A stretch of 62,000 bases of DNA from Neocallimastix lanati (nom. inval.) (taxonomy: Eukaryota; Neocallimastigomycota; Neocallimastigomycetes; Neocallimastigales; Neocallimastigaceae): assembly GCA_016946835.1 (NCBI GenBank), contig JACVTC010000037.1:662501-724500 (forward strand), read 5' to 3'. The position numbers and the translations under genes are program-made. How positions within the stretch are numbered: the stretch's first letter is position 1; each line of letters opens with the position of its first letter. The notes beneath the pieces are model-generated. The model did not search any database. It was not told where the DNA came from and saw only the letters and a list, made by a program, of their open reading frames with translations. Shown here piece by piece: positions 37,001 to 48,060 of the stretch.

Positions 37001-37560
37001 TATGTTATTCCAATACATTATAACTTTCAATATTATTATTATTATTAAAAAACTAAAAAAAAAAAAAAACGAAGTATATATATATTTAAAAATTAAACTT
37101 TTATAAAAGCAAAAACAGAAACAAACAAACAAAAACAAACAAAATAAAACAAAATAAAATAAAATAAAATAGAAATTAAATATAAAATAGAAATTATATA
37201 TAAAGTTAGATAGAGGATTTAATAAATTATATTAGTATAGTCTTATTTTTCTTATTTACTTTACCATATTATTATATTTATATTACTAAAATAGAAACTA
37301 AATTAATATTAGTCTTATTATATTTCTTAGTTAATTTTTTTTCCTTCTTTTGATATTATAATACTTAGTACTCCAATAGAAAAAAAAATTTTTTTTTTAA
37401 TAGAATATTTTAAAGAAAAAAATTTTTTTTATAATTTAAGATACCTAAACTTGTTAATTTTATATTATTATTATTTTTTTTTTACATTATATTTAGTTTT
37501 CAGTTTTAAAAATATTAAAAAAAAAAATAATATATATTTTTAATTTTTTTATTTAAGAAA
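34048..37560. other. gene desert upstream of the zinc-finger gene
   Basis: About 3.5 kb of A/T-rich sequence without a recognisable gene. The 36,950-37,138 minus-strand frame is Phe/Ile/Leu noise. The last few hundred bases would include the promoter and leader of the zinc-finger gene. Confidence 0.55.
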
Positions 37561-37570
37561 AAAAATTTAT

Positions 37571-37578
37571 GCGGGAAA
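37571..37578. promoter_or_regulatory. possible E2F/MBF-type site upstream of the zinc-finger gene
   Basis: GCGGGAAA (reverse complement TTTCCCGC) lies 20 bases before the start codon, in a leader that otherwise has almost no G or C. It equals the classical E2F core TTTSSCGC. Function is inferred from the motif and its isolation only. Confidence 0.25.
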
Positions 37579-37597
37579 AATTATTTTTTCTTCAAAA

Positions 37598-40500
37598 ATG
37601 ATGAATATTATTGATAATTCAAATAGAATTTATGCTGTTAGTTTAAATAATAATAGCAGTTTACCATCTCCACCGTATTATTACTCGAAGTCATTTGTAG
37701 ATGTTAGTTTAAATGATCAATGTGATATTGTAAATATGAATTCTTTTGTATATAATTCAAATTCTAGCTCAAGAGAAGGAGCTAAGAATATTTCTTCTGA
37801 AGATAAGAGAAAGTCTTCTGTAAAGGAATACCCTAAGAAATATGTAATGGATTTAAATAACGTAAATGATAACATGAGCTTAAATATTAAAACAACATTG
37901 AAATCTCCAAATGAAATTATATCTACAATAAATAATTTCAATTCTTTACCTGGATCTACTGATTCCTACTCAACAAATACGACTGAAGAATCTGTAAATT
38001 CTTTCAGTAGTGATATTGTTCCCTTAAGGCCATATCCTTCTCCTTGTATTAGCTATACTACAATTAAAGATGCAAAAGTTTCTTCGTTTGTAAAAAATGA
38101 TATGACTATGACCCCAATTTCAGTTCCAAATACTTCATATAAAAATATCACAAATCCCTCTAATTGTGGTTCAACCATTGAATTAAATTCAGAAACGTCT
38201 AACTTTACTTCATCATATAATTGTGTTAATGTTAATGCTAATAGTAATACAAATATTAATAGTTCAAATAATATTGATATAAATGTTCTAACCAATACTA
38301 CTACAATCAGTAATAAATCAGTAAACACATTTTCAACTTCAACTTCAAATCTTAATAATATTAATTTAAATATTAATATAAACCAAAATATTAATACTTC
38401 CCCGATTGTACAGAGTACAGTACCATTTAATACATCAAGTAATGGAACAATAACTTATCAAACTTCATTTCCAAATGAGAATGTAGTTAATACTCCTCCA
38501 TCCTATACTAACAATTATTCAAACAATGTTATAGTTAATTCTGATTTCTCTTCACATACAAATTTACCTATGGAAACTACTTTACCATCAACAACTTCTT
38601 TAGCGAATTATCCAAATCAAATTCAACCTATATATTCAAATTCTTCTTCTTCTTCTTCTTCTTCTTCTTCTTCAACTTATTGTTCAAATACTTCAACTAG
38701 TTCTAAAAATTTATCGGATAAAAGAGAATTAAGTATAATTATACCTTCTAATCAAAATACAACACCTTTAGTTATGAACAATGTTTCACCAGTAATTATA
38801 ACTCAAACTACAAATGATCCAAATCAACTTGTTTCTCCAATTTATACTACCGCTTCGGAAAATATACAATATAATATTACAAAAAATTTTGTTGAAACTG
38901 CTTTTATTAATGCACCAACATTTAGTAGAACGGTTACTAAAGCTAATAGTGATCCGCTTTTTTATTGTTATGTCAATAACAATTTTAGTGATTTTGAAAA
39001 TAGTTTTTATGAAGGAGGTAAATTTTTAATAAAATAAAATAAAATTATAGAAATATAATACATATTGTAGTATTTAATAAAATATTAATTAATTAATTAA
39101 TTAATTAATTATTTTTTATTTTTATTTTATTTTATTTTATTATTTTTTTTTAAAAAAAAAATTAAAATTATAATTTAAATATATAATAGGTCAAAATGCT
39201 ATTCTTTATAATGAATTATGTGAAAGTCCAAGTAGTTATAGTAATCAAAGTAGTGAAAGTAATTCAATTTCTAATAGTACTATCTATAATACTAATAGTG
39301 TTAATAATAATATCGTAGCTTCTAATGACACGGTTAACTATAATTTAACACCACTTAATAACAATATCAATAACTGTAAATATGAAGTTCCAACAACAAC
39401 AACATATGTTCCATTAAATGCTATAACACAAGGTATTCCTATGACTAATTCTTTTGTAAAATTTACTACTCCAAAGAATACAATTAAAACTCAAACTTTA
39501 CATAGCATGGAAGTTGAAAAAAGCATAAATACTAATCAAGTTTTTCAGCCTTCTTTGGTTTCTTCAAATATAGAAACTGTTGTACCTAAAGATTTAGATC
39601 TTAACCAAAGTAAAGAAAGAAATGAAAATGAATTTAATGCATTTCCTATTAAGCTTTCTTTAAAAGAGGAGGATATTAAGGAAAAGAAAGAAGAATTACC
39701 TTTTGATGTTAAGAGAAAACAAGCTCCTGAGGTTGTTAAAGAACCGTTAAGAGATCAGACAAAAAAAGAAAATCACAAATTAAATACTATTGTAGCAAGC
39801 ATTCATATTGTAAATAAAAAAATGAATGAAAAAAGTAAAACAAAAATTCATACTAATAGTCTGTCATTGGAAGAAATAAAAGAAGATGCCGTAGCTCTAT
39901 TAAATGATATTAAAACTAAGTCTATTGGTAAAAGTATCGTTGATAATACATCTAATTCTACAAATAAGAATAGGGAGTTAATAAAAGATAAAGAAAATAT
40001 TAAAATTTCTGGTCAATCAATACATGATACTAGTAAGACAATTCATAAAAAAGAAAAAGAATCCACTCAGTCTATGGAATTAGATCATAAAATATCTAAA
40101 AAGCTCCATCCAAAATCCTTAACTATTAATAAAGAAATTACAAGTATAAACAAAAAAGAAACTGAGGAATTAAAAAAGAATATTGAAAAAACGAATGAAA
40201 TAAAAAAGAATAAGAAGGAGACAAAGATAACATTAAAATCAAAATTGAAGAATGTTCAAGGTAAATGTAAAGAAAAAAAAATAAATAATACACATGAAAG
40301 CAATAAGCAAGAAGCTATAAATTCAAAGAAGGTGAAAAAATCTAAAAAATGTAACAAAATGACTTTGAAAATAATTGATAAAATTGATAAAACTGAAAAT
40401 AATTCTATTAAGAAAGAGAGCAAAATAAAGATACCTATGAAAGTTAAAGCTTCAAAAGTCAAGTGTGCTTCAGTAAAAATTGGCCAAATAAAAGAAGATG

Positions 40501-41576
40501 TCAAAATGGTAATTGAAAATAATTCAGAATCTACTTTATCATCAAATGTCTTACCTATAGAGAAGCGTAATAAAGGAAATAGCGATATTGTAAATAAGGA
40601 AATACCTCAAAAAAGTATTAATAAAAGAAAAAGAGAAACTAAACAAGAAGAAAAATCATCCAATACAACAAATGAAGAATTTGTTAAATCTAAAAAAATA
40701 AAGAAATCCAAAGCCACAGGAAAAGAAGGAAAAAAGATTAATTTAATAGAAACTAATAAAATTGGAAAAAACTCGTTCAAACTTGATATTGATATTCCTG
40801 ATTTATTTGAAACTGGTATTTTCACTATATTAAAAGATATTGAGTCACAAAGTAAAGATGATAATGACATTAAAACAAAATGTATCAATGAAAAAAATAT
40901 TAAAAGAAAAAATAAAAGTAAGAAAGATACTAAAAAAGATGATACTAAAAAAGATGATATTAAAAAAGATGATATTAAAAAGGATGATATTAAAAAGGAT
41001 GATATTAAAAAGGATGATATTAAAAAGGATGATATTAAAAAGGATGATATTAAAAAGGATGATATTAAAAAGGATGATATTAAAAAGGATGATATTAAAA
41101 AGGATGATATTAAAAAAGATGATACTAAAAAAGATGATACTAAAAAAGATGATACTAAAAAAGATGATACTAAAAAAGAACCTGAAAGCAAAAATAATAT
41201 TGAAATAAAATATATACCATTGAAAAAAAGTAGAGCTACAAAGATTTCTAAGAATAGTGGAAAGCCTTATGATCCTGAATGTGAATGTGATATTTGTCAT
41301 AAGATCTTTTCAAGAAAGTATGATTTAATTCGTCATCGTCGACTTCATACTGGTGATACACCATATAAATGTAAAATCTGTGGTCAAGGATTTACTCGTA
41401 GTGATCATAGAGATCGTCATATTCGTCGTACTGCATGTGGTGAAACTAAATATTATCAAGAAATTATGAAACAAGCTGAAATAGAAAAAGCTAAAAAATT
41501 AGAGAAAAGAAGAAGAAGAGAAGAAAAAAGAAGGAGGAGGGAAGAACAAATAAAAAGAAGAAAAGAAGGAAATTAA
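37598..41576 (+). CDS. C2H2-type zinc-finger transcription factor, large and low-complexity (two exons)
   Basis: Likely nuclear DNA-binding regulator. Exons 37,598-39,017 and 39,190-41,576 join in phase (GGA G, then GT CAA) through a GT-AG intron of 172 bases, giving 1,268 residues. The first ~560 residues are Ser/Thr/Asn-rich with a run of about a dozen Ser. A Lys/Glu-rich middle includes basic stretches suited to nuclear import. [11 protein letters not shown] block lies at about 1,053-1,138. Two fingers follow: Cys1173-Cys1176-His1189-His1193, and Cys1201-Cys1204-His1217 with Cys1223 as probable fourth ligand (five residues between), joined by a HTGDTPY linker. A basic Arg/Glu/Lys helix closes the protein. 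The finger pair recalls fungal Crz1/Azf1-type factors, but that is only resemblance. It ends 2.4 kb upstream of the class C receptor gene, same strand. Confidence 0.85.
40927..41180 (+). repeat. 15-bp coding minisatellite ([10 protein letters not shown])
   Basis: In-frame array of GATGATATTAAAAAG/A units inside the zinc-finger gene. About eleven DDIKK units are flanked by DDTKK units on both sides (one to two before, four after). Inner units end in AAAAAG, edge units in AAAAAA, so the array has a homogenised core with older edges. Unit length is a multiple of three, so copy-number change keeps the frame. Confidence 0.9.
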
Positions 41577-41879
41577 ACATTTAATTTCTTTATTATTATA
41601 AATAAAATAAAAATAATATTAATAATTCTACTCTTATAATATAGTATAAATTAAAGTATTTATTATAATAATTCAAATTTATACTTGTATATATATTATA
41701 TTATATTTGTGTTTTTCATATTTTTATAGTTTTATATATTTATATTAAAAAAAAAAAAATAAAAATAAATTATATTTATAAAATATGAATATAAATATAT
41801 TAAATATTAGTTTTTTTTATTATTATTATTATTTTATATATTTTAAAAAAAAAAAAATAATTATGATTTATAAATTTTA

Positions 41880-41915
<36 letters not shown>

Positions 41916-42199
41916 ATAATAATAATAACTTAAAATTATACATATTAATTTATAAATATCAATTTAAAATTATTATTATTATTATCATCCTATTTATTAA
42001 AATAAACAAATTTTAAATATCTAGAATATGAAATTTAATTTGTAAAAATGGTTATTAATATATATATATATATATATAATATTGTAAATAAATTATTATT
42101 AATAAATAAAATAAATAAATAAATAAAAAAAATAACAATAAAAATAAAATAAAATAGACTAAAATAAAGTGAAATAAAATTTAAGCATAATGATATTTT
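41577..42199. other. no gene; ATT microsatellites
   Basis: 3' flank of the zinc-finger gene, with ATT repeats at about 41,818-41,833 and 41,880-41,915 and an AT run near 42,057-42,078. No gene visible. Confidence 0.6.
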
Positions 42200-42440
42200 T
42201 GGACTCTTAATGTAATGTTTACAAAATTTCTTGTTATATCCAATAAAGTAGATGATAAAATTCAAGTAAGAGTTCCTAAAAATCTACAGGGCTTAGTATT
42301 CCATTACCCTGCTTAGATTATGAAATTATTGACTCTGAAACGATAAGACAGAGAAGAAATTCTGATTCATATTCGACTATATAATTTCTTTCCACATGGA
42401 TGAATGGGAAGAGTTTGAGGCCATTTCGTCCTCTAAACTC
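42200..42440 (+). pseudogene. coding-like relic, family unknown
   Basis: A G+C-richer patch just before a 42-base T-run. One frame opens with an ATG at 42,215 and reads 33 residues (TKFLVISNKVDDKIQVRVPK near its start) to a stop at 42,316. Another frame then continues protein-like text (LPCLDYEIIDSETIRQRRNS, SDSYSTI, FLSTWMNGKSLRPFRPLNS) with one stop. A GTAAGA donor-like site follows DDKIQ, so a spliced alternative cannot be excluded. The minus strand also gives a start-like frame (MSLEDEMASNSSHSSMWKEI). No homology is recognised. Confidence 0.3.
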
Positions 42441-42492
42441 ATAGTGTAATTTTTTAATATTAGTGTAAAAAAAATTTCACATATTTTTATTT

Positions 42493-42545
<53 letters not shown>

Positions 42546-43435
42546 CAAGGAATAAATTTTATTTAATAATATTTATTAAAAAAAAAAAAAAAATAAAAAA
42601 TAAAATAAATAAAATAATATGAATGAAATAATGTGAAATGAAATTTTCATAAATTAATTTTTTTATAATTATTTTATCAATTATTTTATCAAGAATTTTA
42701 TCATTTTATATTTTCAATAATAAATAATATGTTGAAGTTCATAATATTTATACTTTTGTACATTAAAGTATTATAAGTATTTATAATATTTGATTAAGTA
42801 ATAATTTGTATGTAAAATATAAAAAGAAAAATTTTTTTTTATGAAATTAATATTTTGAGTCTTTTAAATACTTTATTAAATCATATAAATTAATAAATAA
42901 TAAATAAAATTTAATTGAATAATAATACATTTTGTTGTGTACACATCAATTTTATATTGACTCCTTAACATAATAATAGTCAAATATATAGTTTTAATAA
43001 TAATAATAATTAATTTAAATAAAAAAATATTAACATATTATTATTTTTCAGTATAATTAGATTAAAAAAAAAAAAAAATTAAGGTTCGGAGATTTAAAAA
43101 TAAAATAAAATAAAAATTAGGTAAAAATTGAAAGAAATTTAATTTTTTTTTTTTATTGATATTATTAATATTTTTAAACTTTTTTCTAAATATTATTTTT
43201 TTATTTTTTGTTTTTTTATTCCTATATATTTTTTTATTTTTTATTTTTATTTTTATTTTTTATTCTTTATTTTTTATTTTTTGTTTTTTATTTTTTATTT
43301 TTTACTTTTTTATATTTAATTTTTTATTTTTAATTTTAAATTTTTAATTTTAATTTTTTTAATTTTTAATTTTTATTTTTTATTTTTTATTCCTTTTTCT
43401 TATCTAAATAATCAAATATATTTAAAGCTAAGTTT
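42441..43435. other. no gene; 42-base T-run and T-rich low-complexity tract
   Basis: T-run at 42,500-42,541. From about 43,140 to 43,400 a T-dominated TTTTTA-like tract creates a spurious Phe/Leu/Ile frame. Nothing else is visible. Confidence 0.6.
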
Positions 43436-43470
43436 AATTTTATTTTACCATGCCATGGTAAAATAAAATT
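43436..43470. repeat. perfect palindrome, 17-bp arms, one-base centre
   Basis: AATTTTATTTTACCATG, a single C, and the exact reverse complement CATGGTAAAATAAAATT, directly followed by an AT dinucleotide run (about 43,479-43,505). The centre carries ACCATGCCATGGT, unusually G+C-rich here. It lies about 480 bases upstream of the class C receptor start codon. Confidence 0.9.
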
Positions 43471-43474
43471 TAAA

Positions 43475-43508
<34 letters not shown>

Positions 43509-43952
43509 TTTTAAACTTAATAATAAAAAAAAATAATATATATGATAAAGTTTTTATAATTTTAATAAATATTATCATATAGAATAATGTTTTACTTTCA
43601 ATTTTTTTACCATATAGATTAATATTTTGACATATATAATTATAAAGTTTATAATACTAATATAAATTATAAATTAAGATAATGTTATATACTTTTTAAT
43701 AAAATTTACATTTAAATTCTTTTTTTTTCCTTGTTTTTTTTTTTTTTTTTTTTTTTCCATAATTTTTTTTTTATTTCTTTCTATAATCTTTATTTTTTTT
43801 TTTTTTTTTTTTTTTTTTTATCATATATATGTATTTATTTATTTATTTATTTAAAATATAAAATCTTATTCTTTATTTTATTTTATTTTTTTTTTTAAAA
43901 AAATAATAAATTATAAAATAATGAATAATTATTATATAATAATTAAATAACA

Positions 43953-44681
43953 ATGCATAAAATAAATGGATTTCTATATATAATATATTTAATATTATTG
44001 TTAATCATTCGTAATTGAAAAAAATTTATTTTATATTTTATTTTATAATCATGTTATAATAACATATATATGTTATATTTTTCAATAAATTAATAAATTT
44101 TTTTTTAACTTTTTCTTTTCTTTTTTCTTTTATGGTAACTGTTCTTTTATTCTTTCTGGCTTTTATATATATATATATATTCATATACATACATATGTTA
44201 AACTAAACAGATAATGTTAATGGAATTGATATAATTTTTAATTTAGTATCTTATACTCAAGCAGATGATTATATTCATGATTTAATAATAGACTTTAGAA
44301 AATATGCTAAAGCAAATCAATTAGACATAAATTTAAAAGTAATACAATTTACAAAGTCAAATGTCACCTTTCAAGAGAATAGTTATATTTCTATTATCGA
44401 ATCTTCATTAAGAAAAAATTCTAAAAAATATGATCTAATAATGATGAATATTGTTCATACCAAAAGATTAGAGAAATATCTTGTAGATCTTCGAGATTAT
44501 ATATCTCAAGAAATATTATCAAATTATACTAGTAAAATTTTGTCAGAAATTGATTATTTTAAAAATAAACTCATAGGATTGGTAATATTAATGATTTTTT
44601 TTTTTTTTAATATTATTATCAATTATTGAAATGGTTGAACTAGTTTACAACAACAATAACCATAGACACAACAACAATATC

Positions 44682-44736
<55 letters not shown>

Positions 44737-45022
44737 GATTATTATAATTTTTATAATTTTGAATTACATTATATAATAAGCCTTTACACATAGATAATAC
44801 CGTATTATATTCAAATAAAGAACTATTAAATAAGTATAAACAAAGAATTCCTAAAACTTGGGATGAATTAATAGATACAGCATCCTACATAATAAATGAA
44901 GAAAAAAAGCAAGGAAAGAATAACTTAATTAGTTATCTTGGACATTTTCCAGGTATATCAAAAAATAAATAAATAAATAAATAATCCTAAAAATAATTAA
45001 TAATAAAATAATATGAAAAATG

Positions 45023-45068
<46 letters not shown>

Positions 45069-45346
45069 AAAATTAAAAAATGTATACAAAATATATAAAT
45101 AATATATTAATAATAATAATAAAAATAATAATAATATAAAATATTATATAATAATAAATATAAATATAAATATAAATATAAATATAAAGAGAAAGATGAA
45201 GTATCTATTTGTTCAGCAACAGAATTTATTTATAGTTTTAGAAAAGATGTTAATTCCAATATACCATCTTATCACAGTGATAATGCGGTAAATGCATTTA
45301 ATAAAATAAAAGAAATTAAAGAAAAAATTTCATCTGGTAAATTTAA

Positions 45347-45381
<35 letters not shown>

Positions 45382-47151
45382 ATATATTTATATATATAAA
45401 ATAATAGTAGTAAATAATAATATATATATTTTATATTTGTACTAATTATTATTATATTTCATTTGTATTATTATATATTAAATAATTTTTTTTTTCTTTT
45501 TTTTTATTTTTTTATTGATTTTTGAAATATTCATTTTCTTTCTATTTTAATTCATTAATTATTTATTTATTATTATTTTTATTTATTTTAAATTTTTATT
45601 TATTTATATATTTACTTTTTTACAAACGAAGATAAAAATTTTCAATTAGATAATGATACTATTGAATCTTTATTACAGCAAGGTAAACCATTATTTGCAA
45701 AATATTGGAAAACTCCGTTTAATCAATATTATTATATATCACCTTTACCAGGAAATAAAGAGGGAATATCATCATCATGCATTGGTGGTTATCATTTAAT
45801 CATAAATAATAATATTTCAAAAGAAAAAAAAGTTGCCGCAGGAAAAGTAATTGAATTCTTTTTATCAAAAAATATCCAGAAAAAATACTTGATAAATAAT
45901 ATGATGAATAGAAGTGCAAGATCCGATATTTATAATGACGAGGAGTTATGTAAGGAAATTGATTGTGAATTGTACAATTCCTTTCAGTATGTTTCAAGAC
46001 CACCAGAATTAATTGAAAATTATTCTTTGGAGTACTTAAAATTTTTAAATCAATTTCTTTATGGTAATATTAATGCAAAAACAGCTTTAACATATATAGA
46101 AAATATAGATTCATTTCATCAAATTGAATATAACTCCACTTTTGGTTACATTATGGAATCAGTTAGTATTTTAATCATTTTTATTGTTTTATTATCCTCT
46201 GGAATAATGTTTATGGAAAATTTTAAATTTCTAAGTAAAGTATTCAGTAAAACCTTTTTGTGTATTCCAATATTGGGAATATGTATGACGGGTTCTTATG
46301 CTTTTTTATTATTGGGTGATTTAACTGGATTTAAATGTTCCTTAGGTATGGTATATTTTTTCTGTGGATCTACACTTATTCTCTACCCATTAATCGTTTT
46401 GGAAATTATTTATTTTCCTGAAAAAAATAAATATACTACCTTTGCTAAAAATCATAAATATCTTTGCTTTATTATTTTATTACTAATGGATCTCGTTTTT
46501 TATGGAATTTCTTTAATCATTGTACCTTTTCGTATTGAAAGATTAACAAGTAGTGATGGTATTCACTTCAAGGCTTGTGTTAATGCGGGTGGTCTCTATA
46601 GAATTTATTTTCTATCAATCATTGCCTATAAATTTATCATATTTTCAATTATTATCCTTCTAGCATTTACTGAATGGAGTCGCAAAGAAATAAAAAAAGA
46701 ATTAAAAATTATTTTTATCATCATTTATACTAATATTCTTTTCACTGTTCTTTTTGTAATCATAAGATGTTTACCTCCATTTGATTTATACACTAATATG
46801 TTCATTCGATGGTTTTTATCTGTGGCTTATTCTATCACCAATTATATAATCCTAATTCCTCTTCAAATATACTATGAGCTCCGTAACCCCTCAAAAAAAA
46901 ATGGAAACGAAGTAAATATTGTGAAAAATAGTGAAATGGAAAAAAATGAAATAAATAAGCACGTATTTATCAGACGAACTGATTCTTATATATCAAAAAT
47001 AATAGGTTATCATTATTCAATGGGGTCACAATATTTAGAATATAATAGTAGCACTAAAGATAAAAATTTGAATTTTCCTTCCTCAAGACCAGATGTTATA
47101 CTCTATACAGATATTATATCATCAAGTCAAATGACAGATATTATGGAATAA
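43953..47151 (+). CDS. solute-binding-protein / class C GPCR fusion receptor (five exons)
   Basis: A likely cell-surface receptor whose outer domain binds a small solute, possibly a sugar, and whose membrane part couples to G proteins. Exons 43,953-44,010, 44,211-44,581, 44,781-44,952, 45,190-45,336 and 45,632-47,151 join in phase with GT-AG introns, 755 residues. Residues 1-20 form a hydrophobic signal peptide (MHKINGFLYIIYLILLLII). About 20-400 resemble MalE-type binding proteins (family SBP_bac_1): NTVLYSNKELLNKYKQRIPK followed by TWDEL is the diagnostic block, and WKTPFNQYYYISPLPG and GGYHLIINNN lie in lobe 2. Seven helices span about 421-665, with Cys485 and Cys565 placed like the conserved class C disulfide. 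The cytoplasmic tail (666-755) is Lys/Ser-rich. Exon 1 is chosen by phase and signal-peptide quality; exon 4 could start at 45,196 instead. Such fusions are reported in gut fungi. Confidence 0.85.
44679..44732. repeat. AAT microsatellite inside a receptor intron
   Basis: About 17 AAT units in the second intron of the class C receptor gene, preceded by ACAACAACAATAACC-type sequence. Confidence 0.85.
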
Positions 47152-47459
47152 TTGCATGGATAAATAATCTCTTATTTATTTATTTCTATTCAAATGGTTA
47201 TATATATATGTGTATATATATCAATTTAAAATTTTATAGAAAAAAAAAAAAAAAATAAAATAAAATAAAATAAAATAAAATAAATGAAATGAAATAATTA
47301 GAACGAAAAATATATTTAAACTAAATAGATATCAAAGGAAATTAATAGTACTATTTATAATTAGAAATTTAAAATATATTTAAACTCTAGAGATTAAAGA
47401 AATTAATAGTACTATTTATAAATAGAAATTTTTATCATATACATATGTATATAAAAATA

Positions 47460-47504
<45 letters not shown>

Positions 47505-47645
47505 ACTATCAACATTTAATCGTTTATAATAATTGATAATTAATATAACAAAAATGTTTATCATATATATATATATATTTATATTTATATTTAATCATAA
47601 TTATACATATTACAAAATATCATTTAATATTTAATATTATACATA

Positions 47646-47680
<35 letters not shown>

Positions 47681-47875
47681 TAAAAAATGAAAATAAAAAA
47701 ATAAAAATAAAAATTTATATATATATATAATGAATATGTATTTTATATACATAATATTCTTTATTACAAAAAAATAATATGAAATTAAAACTAAGTGTTA
47801 ATTTTTATTATTTAAATTTTTAAAGTTTCAAGGAATACTAATTTTACTAAGACCAAAAAAAAAAAAAAAAAAATT
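47152..47875. other. no gene; A-runs
   Basis: 3' flank of the receptor gene, with a 42-base A-run at 47,462-47,503. GATTAAAGAAATTAATAGTACTATTTATAA near 47,392 repeats the segment near 47,334 with few changes, a ~60-bp tandem duplication. No coding signal. Confidence 0.55.
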
Positions 47876-48060
47876 CATATTCTAGATTAGGGTTTGAATT
47901 GACTATCTGAAAGAAATTATGTTCTTCTCCTTCAAAGGCATTGGTCCTGCTAGCCTATCTTACTGCATTTTCAGCGTTGACGCTCCTAGTTAGTTTGCGC
48001 TTATATCGTCGGAATAGCAACCCTTGCCGAGTACTAACCCGAGGTATAATTTCTGTAAAG
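47876..48060. repeat. dispersed repeat, copy 1 (matches 61.55-61.69 kb inverted)
   Basis: Read on the minus strand, AGTACTCGGCAAGGGTTGCT and ATTCCGACGATATAAG, then GCCTTTGAAGGAGAAGAACA and TAATTTCTTTCAG and TCAATTCAAACCCTAAT, are matched with substitutions by the plus strand at 61,553-61,665. This copy has about 45 extra bases in the middle. Both copies can be read as protein (STRQGLLFRRYK against STRKVLLFQWYK; FEGEEHNFF against FDGEDHNFF), but many differences fall at CpG sites. A stretch TTCAAACCC resembles a Pol III B box. It could be a SINE-like element or a repeated coding fragment. Confidence 0.6.

Noticed and set aside
40607-41300. Long minus-strand frames (repeated SFLIS or FNIIL) over the zinc-finger gene
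   Set aside because: They are antisense shadows of the 15-bp DDIKK minisatellite and have no independent support.
42330-42365. Possible U6 snRNA, because of ACGATAAGACAGAGAAGA
   Set aside because: Only the ACAGAGA box is shared; the AGC triad, the 3' stem and a downstream Pol III terminator at the right distance are missing.
44132-44210. ATG at 44,132 (MVTVLLFFLAF) as the start of the class C receptor
   Set aside because: It meets a stop before the binding domain, and any donor in it leaves an intron too short to splice; the exon at 43,953-44,010 fits by phase.
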